Of a stretch of 64,000 bases of DNA, positions 45,362-57,817 are shown in pieces; position 1 is the stretch's first letter; each line of letters starts with the position of its first letter. The stretch covers positions 186,001 to 250,000 of the forward strand of contig MU394070.1 in NCBI GenBank assembly GCA_022578605.1, given 5' to 3'. The translations under genes were made by a program, and so were the position numbers. Under the pieces are notes generated by a model, which was not told the origin of the DNA, made no database searches, and saw only the letters and a program-made list of their open reading frames with translations. Source of the DNA: Camillea tinctor (Eukaryota; Ascomycota; Sordariomycetes; Xylariales; Xylariaceae).

Positions 45362-48300
45362 ATGCTTGGGATGTGGTGTATGGGGAAGAAGTCGGATTTG
45401 AGGAGTAGGTTTCGGGGTTTGTATGGTGAGGTCAATTGAGTACTTGGGGAGAAAGAAAGAAGGTAGGTAGGTAGGAGTAAATTATCAATGTTGAGTTAGT
45501 TTGGCGCTGGATTCGTTAATGACGTGAACATGGTCTTCGTTATCGCGATGGTGGGGGAGAGAGGGGGGGCTTCGGGGGGCTTTATCAATCAATTAATCTT
45601 ATCTTATCGTAGCACCTCAAACACACTGTACCTAGGTATAGGTATACAGTAAGGAGTGAGACATGGCTATATAAGCACTGGGTGGTTAGTCTAAGTAGGT
45701 AATGCTTAGTCCCACACCTCACCTTCTGTAGCTTGCCGGGAGTATTGCTTAGGTGCCAGGGTGTGCAGACCACAGTATCTGGTTAGATAAGTAACATGTC
45801 TTGACTTACTCGCGCGACCTAGATGGCCGGTCTTTACAACTACAAATCCGTTTGCCTGTGCGACCAAACGGTCAACAGCCAACCCTTAGTCTTACCCCTC
45901 CCCCCTCTCGTTCGTGTTCTCCGTGTTCTCTTCCCAACGAACTAACCTAGCATATCTGGTTAGGAATGCGTTCCGAATATTGCAAACGCTTAACTCCTAG
46001 AACAACCTGAGACCACTACTACTGCTGCTCTGCCGCTACGTCTAACTAAGGTAGATAGAGAGACATTTATAAGAGGCCAGCTTGTTCCCGTCAGTAGACC
46101 TGACAGGTTTTCTCTAGAGATTTTGTTTTCCGGTTGGACGAGGCTTGCCTCGAAGCAGGAGACACTACCCGCAAGGTTACAAAAAGCCTCGAGTCGTTCT
46201 GCCACCAACAGTCTCTTTTTGAGGTGTCATACAAGTAGAGTTCTGAGACAATGGTTGCTCGGTTGAGTGCTTTTTATGATCAGGAATCTTCTTTTTACCT
46301 CTTCCATTTTTGGTTTCTTCCTGGGATGAGTAGTATTGCATGGCAACCTGCATAGGGCGGGATTGGTCCTATACACATCGTATGGTATAGGGTAGTCTAT
46401 AATACGTTCGTGTAGGGTAGAGCAAAAGAGCAGAAAGGGGGGTGATCCTGTCGATCGTCACCGTACCGATGCCAAGATGCCATGGCTGGGGGATAGTTTA
46501 GCGATTCGCTCCGGGGTCCCCTAGTCTCTCCATAAGCTGGTTACCCTTCTCAGGCGCTTATGTGGTGATTGGTGCCGATACGCGAATAAACCAGTTGTTT
46601 GAGTTTGGTCAGGTTGTAATCTTTTTATTTTTATTTTTTTATGCTTTACATGTTGGCTAGAATGGCGATTCGCCCGACGGGTGTTGGCACGATAGGATAT
46701 ATGCATGTATGCTCTGCCTTGGTGGTTGTGGAAATGGATCGAATCGTATGGTTCGAGCAAGGTTATTGGAAAAGTTGGATGAATCATAGAAAATGATACA
46801 TAGCAAATGCAGATGTAGAATGATGTGCACATTTTGAGAATCATGAGTACGTTGCCTACCTACATGCTCCACCTCAGATATTGTAAAAAAAAAGTGTGTT
46901 GATGCGCATATAGAAAATAGTTGGAAAAGTACAGAGTTAGATGACGGGGAGTTTATAATTAGAAGATTGATATGTCGAGTTGGGAAATCGGATCAGTTGT
47001 TCCAACTCGAGTTAAAATACTTACTATATACATATACATATATACATATACATATCTGCCTGGAGGGAAGGGGGGGTACATGGAAGTGGCGTATACGAGA
47101 TACGTTGGAAAAAAGGCAAACAACGCGGGGATAATGATGTACTTTAACCTGATCATTGGGAACATAGGTACCTTAGCGTCTGGTATCCTATCTTTTGAGG
47201 GAAAAGCTCGTGGGTTAGTGGCATGAGTTTATTTAGAGTGGGGACCCAGTAAACCCACACAGCACACTAGTAAACCTAAGGCAGGGCGGGGCTAGCGAGG
47301 GCTCCAATTTATTTTTTATAGCTTTTGATCGAGAATTTGATCTGTACAATCTGTACATCAAAAGTTATCTCCAATTCATCACCTTGTGTCTGATGCTTAC
47401 TTCTATACCTCTCCTCCCAGCCAAGGTTGAAAGCCTGGTATAAAGCGAGACATATTGGTGAAAATAAGTTAATAAGGAAGAGACGGGAGGAGGCTAAGAC
47501 AACAGCCCCCGATCGGAAGGGCACAGGATCAGAACAAACCAAGACTACTATTAACCTAGTAGTACCTAACCTTTAGGTAGGTTCAAGTTATTTACTGTCT
47601 GGTTTGCGATTGCCTATCTACACTACTCCAGCTTGGTTCTTACCTAAGGCGCATTGTATTGGAAGTAGGTAATGACACATCAAGCACTTGCCCAAGCTAT
47701 ATACCCCGTTTGTTAGGTACCTGCTACCTAGGTAGATAAGGTATTTTCCTCTTTCCCTACATACATAGTACTTCCTTCATTCCTTTCTTCCTTCCTACCT
47801 ACCTACATACAGGTATTTTATTCACCTACATGGTACAAAGTGGAAGAGCTGCATGGTATTATACTTGATGCATATGCAGGCTGTTTTTATTTTTTTTTAC
47901 TTTTTACTTTTTACTTTTTTTCCCTTTAATTTAATTTTCCTCTTGCGTTGCTACAGCTGCAACATCCACAACTCCACACCCCTCCTCCTCCTCTTCCTCC
48001 ATCCACACCACCACACCCACAACATCAGCACAACACAGCACAGCAGAACATATTGGAGCACAAACCGAACACCCACAGTTCGATTTGGCAGACAGCACGC
48101 ACGCAGTACAAAAAGGACTACTCTTCTACCTAGCACAGCATAACACAGCCCAGCCAAGCTAGGAAGCTGTTTGGCTCATCTTGTTTCTGTTTCTGCTTTT
48201 TTTTTTCTTTTTTTTTTCTTCGTTTCCTTCCTCGATCCGAAATTCAACCCGATCTACTCTAACCTGGCTTGACAAGACCTGACATAGACCTGACAAAACC

Positions 48301-48486
48301 AATTTAAACAAAACCAGACACTCCCACGTCCTGATACTTTCTATTTTTGCACCTTTCTTCTACCACAACATCTCCTTCGCCCTACGCTTTCTGTGGCTAT
48401 TGTCGTTATTGCTGTCATTGTCGTCCATCGCGCGACCTTGACAGTTTTGTCAAATAACCGACAAAGTGGCATCCCCAAAGTATAAG
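45362..48486. other. Intergenic, no gene seen
   Basis: 3.1 kb of AT-rich DNA with GGTAGGTAGG runs at ~45,465, a TATACA repeat near 47,027-47,055, and CCTAGGTA palindromes (45,630; 47,725). The last ~550 bp, C/T- and T-rich, is probably the leader of the CCCH gene. Confidence 0.45.
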
Positions 48487-48895
48487 ATGACTATGGGGGG
48501 TGGAATGATGGATTTTCTCAGCCGGTACCGAGAATATGAGGTACAGAGAAATACCACCCATGACTTTATCAAGGTAAGCGCATTCCCAATCCCTACCATC
48601 GTCTTCGAACTTCCTCGGCTGACCTGTCTGTGACTGTTTGCTCTCCCTCTGTCTCTCGAACAGGACCTAATGATTTACGCCGAACATGTCGAGTCTACCT
48701 TACGCAAAGAAAACAATGCCCTACGCCAACAGTTGAGAGATTTACAGTTGGACCTTGACGATGCCTCCAAATCCAGAAGAGAGCTGCAACAACGTTTGCG
48801 CGATGTTGAAGCACGCATGGGTTTTGTTACCCAGGACAATGACCAGCTAAAGGTAAGGGGTACATATACATGTATATCCATAGGTTATATATATT

Positions 48896-48927
<32 letters not shown>

Positions 48928-50369
48928 ACCTATGCATGTCGGACTTACTTCTCCCGTCTTAGACATGGCATGTTGACTAAGACTTACTTTTGCTACAGAA
49001 CCGCAATGCCTACGTTTTGGTACTTATTGACGGAGATGGTTTGCTTGTAAGTTTGCTTCCCCCCTTCTTGCCCCTCTCCTCCTTACTCCCCGTATACTCC
49101 CCCCTATTCGTTAGCTAAACACACCACACGCCTCTCCAGTTTAAAGAAAACTTCTTAAGCCAAGGCCTCGAGGGAGGAAAAAGAGCTGCCAAAGAACTTC
49201 GACGAGCTGTTGCCGATCATTGCCCGCATGCCGACCAAACAGAAATTATTGCCAAAATTATTTGCAGTGCTTCTGGCTCAAATAAGCTTTTGAAGCTCGA
49301 TAACTCCAACAATACCGAGGCCAACTTAAGGGATTTTATAGCCGGCTTCAACCAAGCTAAGGGGTGTTTTGATTTTATCGATCTTGGACATGGCGAGGAA
49401 CGTGTTGATTATAAGGTCAAAGGTAGTCTGAAGACACTTGCCCACCGGTACTTACCTTTTGCTGATATTCTACCTATACAGATATTACCAGATTTCATCT
49501 ACGAAATTATAACTGCAAACATTTACTCCTGGGCGTTTCTCACGATGCTAGCTATGGTCCCTTTTTGGAGGAACTCATTGGCGATGGTGATAGCAGGGAA
49601 CGTATCACGGTTCTGGAGGGTTGGCCTGCTGTGCGCGACATTACTTCCACCGGAGTTCACATGATGTCTTTCAAGAACATTTTCCGCTCTGAAAAACCAG
49701 TGGAACGACCCACCTCCTCCTTGCCGTCAGCACGCGCATCAACTCCTTCGTCCGCTCCGGCAATCGCTCCCCCTGGTATCTCATATGCCACGGTTACCCA
49801 GAAAGTTAGCCCACCGCCTCAGCTAACTCTCCCACTGGCCCCCAAAAATACCAACACTGCGGTCCGTGTCAAGCCACGCCCGGTCCCCTGGAATCCTGGC
49901 CCACGTGGCTTAGATCCTCCCATCCCCATCAACCCTACCGTTTTAGAGAATATCAAGAAGCGAAAAGATAGTAGCAAACTGTGCAACAACCATTATCTTC
50001 GCGGGCCTTGCACCAAGGGCGACGAGTGCTGTTTTGAGCACAACTACAACCCATCTAAGGATGAAAAGCATGCCATTGCTCTCTTGGCCCGTCTGAATCC
50101 CTGTACGAACGGGCAGGAATGTGAGGTCGAGAACTGTATCTATGGCCACCATGTAAGTGCTATTTATTACACATGCATGATCAGACTAATCATGCATGTT
50201 CCTCCACCCTTTCCATCACCGAAGATCACATTCCACCGCATGCCCTAGTCACAAGTCTAACCGTTAGTCGCAGTGCCCGAGCGTTATCAACGGTATCTGC
50301 ACGCACCCGTTCTGCAAATTCCGCGTTGAGGAGCACCCGCCTGGTACCACATTCAAGACTCCCAAATGA
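48487..50369 (+). CDS. CCCH zinc-finger protein with NYN/DUF7923-like domain
   Basis: Six exons: 48487-48573, 48664-48852, 48999-49046, 49140-49422, 49482-50152, 50274-50369; 457 aa, all junctions in phase. An N-terminal segment (MTMGGGMMDFLSRYREYE) precedes a coiled coil (EHVESTLRKENNALRQQL and on to ~residue 92). Then comes AYVLVLIDGDGLLF, whose IDGDG resembles the acidic start of NYN/PIN-like folds. KHLLLGVSHDASYGPFLEEL and RITVLEGWP follow, as in the fungal family annotated as CCCH zinc-finger with DUF7923. A Pro/Ser linker leads to three Cys/His clusters: CNNHYLRGPCTKGDECCFEH (C-x8-C-x5-C-x3-H), CTNGQECEVENCIYGHH, and a last one split by intron 5 (C-x7-C-x4-C-x6-H). RNA binding is likely; nuclease activity is inference. 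Confidence 0.87.
48879..48934. repeat. Inverted repeat with (AT)n core inside intron 2
   Basis: CATAGGTTATATAT... and its reverse complement ...ATATAACCTATG border an AT dinucleotide run. The palindrome can form one long hairpin and lies wholly within the 146-nt intron 48853-48998. Confidence 0.9.
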
Positions 50370-53300
50370 TAGGTTGTCCACTCCTAGCTATCTAGCTTAG
50401 GTTTAAAGCACAGCCAATAGATAAAAACGAAACAAAAGAAGAATAACTTTGATGTGTTGGAATAAAAATTACGAAATCAATGAATATGTTTTTATTATAA
50501 TTATTTTCCCCTCCTTTCTTTTTTTTTTTTTTTGTGATTGGTAGTCCCCCGTGCCCAAGTATGCTCTATGGAAGAGGGAATAGCAGAAATCTAGTAAAGT
50601 TCATACATACATTGGAGCGATGAATAAAATATATAGCGGTATTATGTTCCTTGAGGTTCTTCTCTCATGGGATTAGCACTGAAACTGGGTCTCGCGAAGG
50701 ACTAACTAAGAATTTGGTTCTTCTCACAACATCAAGCATCGTGATTACCCTAGACTATGGCTATAACTATATGCGGTATTTGCTATATAATAAGTATACC
50801 AGATGGGATAGAAACCACTCTTCGTTGTTACATGTGGGCCTTCGAAATTTGGGAGGTATTGCTTCTGATATTTGGGGGGTTATGGGGTTTAAGTACTTGG
50901 GGATCAGGTTGGTATAGGTGGTGGGTTAGGATGGGGGGTTAAGGGGGAAGAGGAGAACTGGAAATTGGGAAGTGGGATAGAGAGAGAGAGGGAGAGAGGA
51001 AGCGTTATGGTGGTAGTAATGGTGTTTTTCTTTCTTGGGTATCCCCCTTTTTCGTTTACCTAGCTGCTGGGATAGTATGGATAGATAGAGGATAGGATAG
51101 GGTAGATAGTTTCTTGATTCTGCGGCTACGGACGGGGGATCTGGAGGTTGTGTGTTGATGTCAATGTACGTATATTCTTATTCTTTGTTTTTGTGGTTTG
51201 GGGTTTGGGGTTTGGGGTTGGGCTTGCGGTGATAGGGGGTATGGGGGAGAGGATGAGGTCGGGGGTTAAGCTGCTGGGGTTGATGAGGAGATAGGCTGGG
51301 TTAGATTGTGCTAGAGGCTTGTGTGAGGGATAATACCTACTATGCTAATGCTTCTGCTACTGGAGGTGGCGATGTTGGTTTTGGCTTGCTGATAAGGTCC
51401 TTTTGTAGGTTAGGTTAGGTTAGGTAAGGTAGATAGGTGTCATAGGAGTCCTACCTCCTCTTCTTCCCCTCTCCCCTCTTCTCCTCCCGCCCAACCAAAT
51501 CCATGCTTCACCACGTGAAAATACGTTCTAGAAGTGGGGGGTTAGTCACCTAGGCTGGGAGGGGGAGGAAGGGAGATAACGTGTAGGGCTGGGCTGGGCC
51601 GGGCTGGGCTGCGATTAGGCTTGAGGACGTAGTGGAGGAAAGAGGGGAAAGGGCGGGTTTTTTGTGTTTTCTGGGTTGCTGGCGGCGTTACCTACTTACA
51701 TGGTGTGTAGTTACTTGGTTACTTGGTTGGGATGCTGAGATGTGACGAGAGGGTGGGTTATATGGGTTGGTAGATATATACTTAGTAAGTTAGATGTAGA
51801 TATTGCACTTCATATGGGATATTGAGGTGGGTAGGCCGGGGAGTTAGTCTAGGTTTCTATTCAAACAACAAAGTATTCGTTTTCTCTTTTATTTTCTTTT
51901 TTCTTCTTTCGTTCTTATCCAACTCATCTTTACACTATCAGCTGTCCTTCCCCCTTAATATAAATCGGGATTATATCTCTTACATAGTAAAGAATAAATA
52001 GGAGAAGAGGAGGGGAAGTTTGTTTTATTGCTTAACGTCTAAACTGGAGTGGCGTGTGCCTCTCTCCTGCAACCTCCCTAGGGGCATAGGACGTGGCAAG
52101 ATATAAGTATAGTTATCAGTGCAAGTGTATTTACATTAATGAAGCCATTCCTTGCATCGAGAGCTAAACATTCCCTAAGAGGAGGAGAAAGAGTTTATGT
52201 AGAGACCAGACATATACATATATACTTATGTGACTACCTAGGTACTCATTCAGGTTTCCTTAATTAATTATTTCCATCTTTTTTCTAATAAAGAACTGCT
52301 AGTTTGCTGGAGCCCTAATCTGTTGTTGTTCTTGTTGTTGACATCAACTTAGGGCAGAGCTGTTGATTAGATAATATACAGAGACCTAGGGGAATTAACG
52401 AAAAGAGAAAAAGATTCCCTTGTCAAATGAGGTGGAGACAGGTTGGAGCAAGGAGTAGGTTAGATAGCTAACTAGGGTAATGGATTCCTTGAGTATTGCC
52501 TATTTAACCGTTGAGCCGGCAGAGTTGGAGAAAAGGGGAAGGGCGTATAGTAGGTATGCATATGCGGGGGGGAATCATGATAGGATAAGATATGTGATGA
52601 CGATGATGATGACGGGCTGATTTGTTTGGTAATGCTTTTTATTTTTACACGCCTTTGGATTATTTTCATGAACTCACGTCATAACAATTCTGCTTGTTTT
52701 TCTTTTTTCAAACAATTAGAAAACAGAACCAGTACTGAGGATATTATATATGCGTTTTACACAAGCAGTATTGTACAAAACTTGTAATATTCTCAGCATT
52801 TACCCCCTTCTCCTTCCTCCCTTCTCCAACTTCTCTCTGCATTTCAATCTATACGACCTTTATACAAACGAACTAAAATACCCTCTATTACACGTAGATA
52901 TTAAGTAGTCGTAAGAGAAGAACAGTAAATAGCAAAAGAACCTGCGTACACTACGTAGCTTAATGTCGACAAAATAGACGAGTAAACAGATACCTGATCT
53001 GGGAAGTACGGAATAAACCCGAGATGCGGGGGAACAAGGGGGAAGAAAGGGGCAAAAGACTGAAGAGAAAGCTTAGCCTTTTCAGCCGCCTGGATTTCAC
53101 TTTAAGTATATAACCCCCTCTCCCCCTCTTGACCCCTTAGAACATATAGGTTAGGTTATATAACACATGTGTTAATTATACGTAACGAGGAGGCTTTAAG
53201 CTACATCATGGTAAATGGGTATTTTCCTCAGACCAACATATTACCGGTGGAGGATCTTGCTGATCTTAAGCACCTGGGTGACCTTAGGTAGGTGTTAAAT

Positions 53301-53545
53301 TTGCAACAACGGAGAATATGATGATCAACTATATGACCTATAAGGTTATCTACCTTCCTACATAACCGGTGATATACATATATATAGATACCTTAGATTT
53401 TCCCTCCTCTATTCTCGTATAATACAAATAACACCACAGGTTCCCCATATGAAAGGGGTCCTCCCAAAAGCATTTCTTATAGTCTAGACCGGAAAAGAGA
53501 AAAAAAGGGAGATAAAGAAGATAAAAGAAAAAGAGCGGAGAGAAC
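50370..53545. other. Intergenic, no gene seen
   Basis: 3.2 kb. Contains a GGTTA-type pentamer run (about 51,410-51,432), G-rich + strand patches (50,860-51,000; 51,190-51,280) and AT-rich DNA toward the esterase promoter. No coding frame of note. Confidence 0.45.
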
Positions 53546-54820
53546 ATGATGTTGTCCCAGCTCATCGCCAACGGCCTCCTCGTGGCCGCGGCCTACGCCG
53601 CTCAGCTCACGCAAGTCTCGGATTACAACAACAATGCCACTTCCAAAGCGCAAATGTAAGTCTCCATTACACTCCCCAATCTACCCTCCGCTCTCGTCCC
53701 CCTTCCTGTGTATATCCCCTTCATATATATAAATCCCAATTCTTCAAACTCACCTCTTCTCTCCTACCCCCTTCTAGAAAACCAAAAAAAAAAAAAACCC
53801 TCCCCGAAAAAAATAAATACACCACTAACAACTACAGGTGGGTATACAAGCCCGACAACGTGGTCGAGAACCCACCCCTCGTAGTCGTGATCCACTCGTG
53901 CCAGTCAACGGCGCAGTCCTACTTCACCAACAGCAAGATACCGTGGAAGCAAGGGTCCGACGGGAAGGGGTACATCACGGTGTGGCCGTCGTCGCCCAAC
54001 AGCGGGACGTGCTGGGACGTGTCGAGCAAGGCGTCGCTGACGCACCTGGGCGGCGGGGACTCGCACGCCATCGCCAACATGATCGCGTATGCGATCGCCG
54101 AGTACGGGGTCGATGCCGAGCGCGTGTATGTGACGGGCGGCAGCTCCGGCGCGATGATGAGCAATGTGCTCGCGGCGACGTACCCGGAGCTGATTAAGGC
54201 GGTGTCGCTGTATAGCGGGGTGGCGGCGGGGTGTTTTGTGGTAAGTGGTAGGAGTTGGCGTGGTTTGTTTTCGGGGGATAAGGGGTATTTTGTTATCCTC
54301 CCCTTTGCCTTTTCCCCTTTTCTCCCACTCCATCCCTCCCCCCTTACCGTCTCAGCTCGACCTCGAAGTAAAAAAAATCAAGCTATCCATATCCCCTACC
54401 TACCTAACACCCCCCTATTCGCATCCGCTAACCCCCCAAACTCCTTAGTCCTCCTCCGGCGGCGTCGACCAATGGAACAACTCATGCAGCGGGGGCCAGT
54501 CGCGCGCGACCGCTGAAGCCTGGGGCCAGGTAGCGTTGAATATGTACCCGGACTACGACGGGCCGCGGCCGCGGATGCAGGTCTGGCACGGCGGCGCGGA
54601 CACGACGCTGGCCCCGCAGAACTACCAGGAGACCATCAAGCAGTGGTGCGGGGTGTTCGGGTACGACGACACGGCGCCCACCGAGCAGCTGACCAACACG
54701 CCCGAGTCGGGCTACACGACTAGCAATTACGGCGAGAACCTGCAGGGCATCTTCGCGCAGAGCGTGGGGCATAGCGTGCCGGCTAATCTGACGGCTAGTG
54801 AGCTGTGGTTCGGGCTTTGA
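53546..54820 (+). CDS. axe1: Acetylxylan esterase, CE1 family
   Basis: Three exons: 53546-53655, 53838-54240 and 54449-54820, with introns of 182 and 208 nt, give 294 aa. The signal peptide is MMLSQLIANGLLVAAAYA. The mature enzyme has PPLVVVIHSCQSTAQSYF (oxyanion strand), CWDVSSKASLTHLGGGDS, the nucleophile elbow GGSSG (Ser139), the acid in WHGGADTTL, and the catalytic His in the C-terminal GHSVP. This is the layout of fungal AXE1/feruloyl-type CE1 esterases without a carbohydrate-binding module. It removes acetyl groups from xylan in the medium. Exon 2 ends at ...AAGCFV and exon 3 begins SSSGGVDQWNNSC, which matches the family. Both introns are longer than most here. Confidence 0.92.
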
Positions 54821-55316
54821 GGGGAGGGGATGAGGGGTGGTGGTAGTGGTAGTGGTGGTGGCGTAGGCATGATCTATCGTGGGTGCAAGTGAGAAGGCTG
54901 TGTTCATTTATTTTAGCAAGAGTGTATATAAGATTTGAGAAAAGGAGGAAGGCCATTTGTCATTACCTACTAGTCTACAGTTTGAATAAATATAGGGCGG
55001 TAGGTTGGAGACGGCTATCCTTACTGTCCCCTAGGGGGATGTGGAGAATGTTCTAGGGGGGTAGATAGGTGACGGGTTGGCCGATAATACATTCACATGG
55101 ATGAATCGACGCAGGAATAGACTAGATGTAGTCTGATAAAATCGAAGAAATATCGAAGTTGAGATGATAGGTAGGTTATGAGATCCCCTATCAGAGGACC
55201 TCATACTGCTTGTGGCGGCCTGTCGTATTACTTATTGTGCGCGACCTGGGAAGGGATATATAAGATCACATGGGTAATATTCCAAAATCTCAGTTCAGAC
55301 TGGATCTAGAAATTAC
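54821..55316. other. Intergenic between convergent genes
   Basis: 496 bp. Starts with a short GGTGGTAGTGGT run after the esterase stop; contains both 3' UTRs. No gene. Confidence 0.5.
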
Positions 55317-57129
55317 TCAGGGACTTGGTGACTTTGACGGAGACAAGCCAAGCGATGGCGATGGAGTGCCAGAGGAACTCAAAGTTAAAGCCGGAGAAGG
55401 GTTTCTGCGGATTGTTCCGAGCAAGATGGGATCCTCTGCGGAATAGTCATGTTCGCTTGCGTTTGCTCTGTTGTTGCCGTCACCGCATGGTAAACCCGTC
55501 GCCTTGTACGTCCAACGACCAAGAGATACGTCCAGCTCCGTACCATCATTGGTGATAAGCTTAAGATCAGCTTTAGACTTAGGGTCTCGATTCCTCTCAT
55601 AGAGGTCTACTTCTTGAGGCGTCCAGTTGTGGTTGTTGATAATCAATTGAGCGACTTCAAGCTTGGTTTGGGCCTCCATCACCATTTGTGGAACTCTTAG
55701 CAGATGTGACCACACAGGGCCGATCTCTTCGCAAATCATTTTGATCTCGCGATCAGAAATGCCTTGCCACCACCATACGCCATCCTTTAGAAGCTTGACG
55801 AAGCAGAGATAATAGGCCAGCATCACGAGAGCTCGGGGCCGGTGTTCCTTAGCCAGAGGGTGAAAAGGTTTTGGGATGAATGTGAGGAAAGTGATGATGC
55901 GAAGATCTAAGATGGGGCTGAAACCATGTTCAACAAGTTCCATGTAAAGAGAGCCGAAGTACCTTAAAAAGTCGTAGTAGGTTTTCTGATGTTCATAATC
56001 AGCGTCGTCTTCTTTAATGGAGGTGATCATGAATAATAGGTTATTAGGGATGTATTGCGATGCCTTTTCGAGGTCTATAGGGGGACGGTAAAATAGCACC
56101 GCCATACCGGAGTCCTGGATGGAAGTGGGTGTGATAAGGTCGACAATGAGGCTAATGCCTCGCCATACTTGCATCCAGTCGATGATGTATATGTGCTTGT
56201 CGTTCTGCTCGCGGAACATCTGACTGCTCAGAGCACACATGAGAAGCGAGCAAGCTAGCAAGGCCGGGTAATCATTAGGATTCGCAGCCTCGATGGCAGT
56301 ACGATAACCTTCGAATGCTCTAGCACGGTAAGCAGCGAGCCGCTGGGGCGGTACGGGCTGATCAAGGCTCTGGAGGTGCAGTGCTGAGAGAGCCATCAAG
56401 CAGTCCATTAAAAAAGGGGATTGGAAGGCATACTCGACAACCCTCACCTTTAGCACATGGTCAATGACGGGGGACCGGCCCGTGTTGATGGAGAATGAAT
56501 AGAAAGTCTTGGTGGTGTAGAACCATAGCAGTTTCATGTCTATAGCATCCGACACTTCGCCCGGACGGAATAGGGGCTCAGTAATGACTATGGCAGCGGG
56601 ATCGAACACGGCTCTCTCCACGGAAGAGTCGCGTGAAACAACCGCAGGAGGTTGATGTGAGCTTTCTCGTGGAGAGGTTGGGACTAATGAGGTTGACTGT
56701 GCTTGTACCTGTGCTGCTGATGCTGCTGGCTTTGGGGCATCAGGGTATACACAAGCCTCTTTTCGAAGCGTACAAGCTTTACAAGAGGGTTTCGCTTCAT
56801 CGCACTAAGCGTTTTGATCATGTATAGCGAGTGGTTAGTTTATAGTCTTATGAAGCATTGCAAGAACCATCTAACCTAGGTTAGGTGTCTCTCACCTTCA
56901 CTTTGCGTTTCTTGCATTGGCGACAACCGGCCCGTGATTTCTTATGAGGCCGTTTGGGATAATACGGTTTGCTATCATGGGAACCGGCAGGTTCTGAACC
57001 GAACGACCCGAGCTGTGCGACTTCGGCTCCATCATGGACTGTGTCGGTATTGAAACCGGCATCTGAGCCAAGCTGTAGCAGTAGTAAATCGTCTGAGTGT
57101 GGGCTCAGATGCGCATCGCTGCCATTCAT
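55317..57129 (-). CDS. Zn(II)2Cys6 transcription factor (Upc2-like group)
   Basis: Two exons, 56896-57129 and 55317-56804, joined over a 91-nt phase-0 intron, give 573 aa. The zinc cluster HKKSRAGCRQCKKRKVK / CDEAKPSCKACTLRKEAC uses Cys69, 72, 79, 86, 89, 96. The sequence around it is typical of the large fungal group related to sterol-uptake regulators of the Upc2 type. The 68 residues before it are acidic and hydrophobic. After a Gln/Ser/Pro linker, residues ~170-470 form a helical ligand/regulatory domain (LLWFYTTKTFYSFS, PFLMDCLMALSALHLQSL, EGYRTAIEAAN, KHIYIIDWMQVWRGI). The tail is Ser/Pro-rich. It is a nuclear regulator; the link to sterols is only by group resemblance. It is divergent from ORC5. 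Confidence 0.9.
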
Positions 57130-57817
57130 CTCGTTGAACCCGTTACTTTGAACACTAACCTAACCTAGCCAACTTCACACTATTTATTGTAGTAGTAATA
57201 ATAATAACACGCTCCATATATATATAGCAGATAAGGCAGATATTACAATTGTGGTAGGTCAATCATAAAGGGAGTCATACATAAAACATGTGAGAATGAA
57301 GGGTATAGGTTATACATCAAGAGGTAAAGATGGTGAAAGAATGGGTATTGGTAGGGTATTACGGAATTGAATAAGCTTATAAGATTAGGAGTGACTGGCT
57401 TTTGATATGTAGAAGAGCTGGGTACACCTGAAAAGCTGTGCTACGGAAAGCTGCGCCTTGGAGAGTACTAAGCTGCCCCACCACCTACTACTCACTAGGT
57501 ATCTATGTACACTACCTAGGTAGTACCGACTTCCAAGGTTGTTCTACAAGCCCCATTTTTATTTTATCTTGCAGATAGAGAGGTACGGAGTAACCTTCAC
57601 TTATATTATTTACATTTACACTTACTTTTACTTATACATATCACCCTTCCAATGACATTGACAACTTTAATATTGAACAATTGATGATTACATTGATATA
57701 TATGTAAACCTAACCTAGTGAATTAATACACCAGACCGAAGTAGGCCAGCATTTAACCGGTAGTGATATCGATCATCACCAATTGTCGCGTCCATCTCCA
57801 TCTCCATCTCCATCTCC
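57130..57817. promoter_or_regulatory. Divergent promoter region, Zn2Cys6 factor / ORC5
   Basis: 688 bp AT-rich. AACCTAACCTA occurs at both ends (57,157-57,167 and 57,707-57,717), close to each start. A CCATCT hexamer repeat (57,791-57,817) abuts the ORC5 ATG. Confidence 0.45.
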
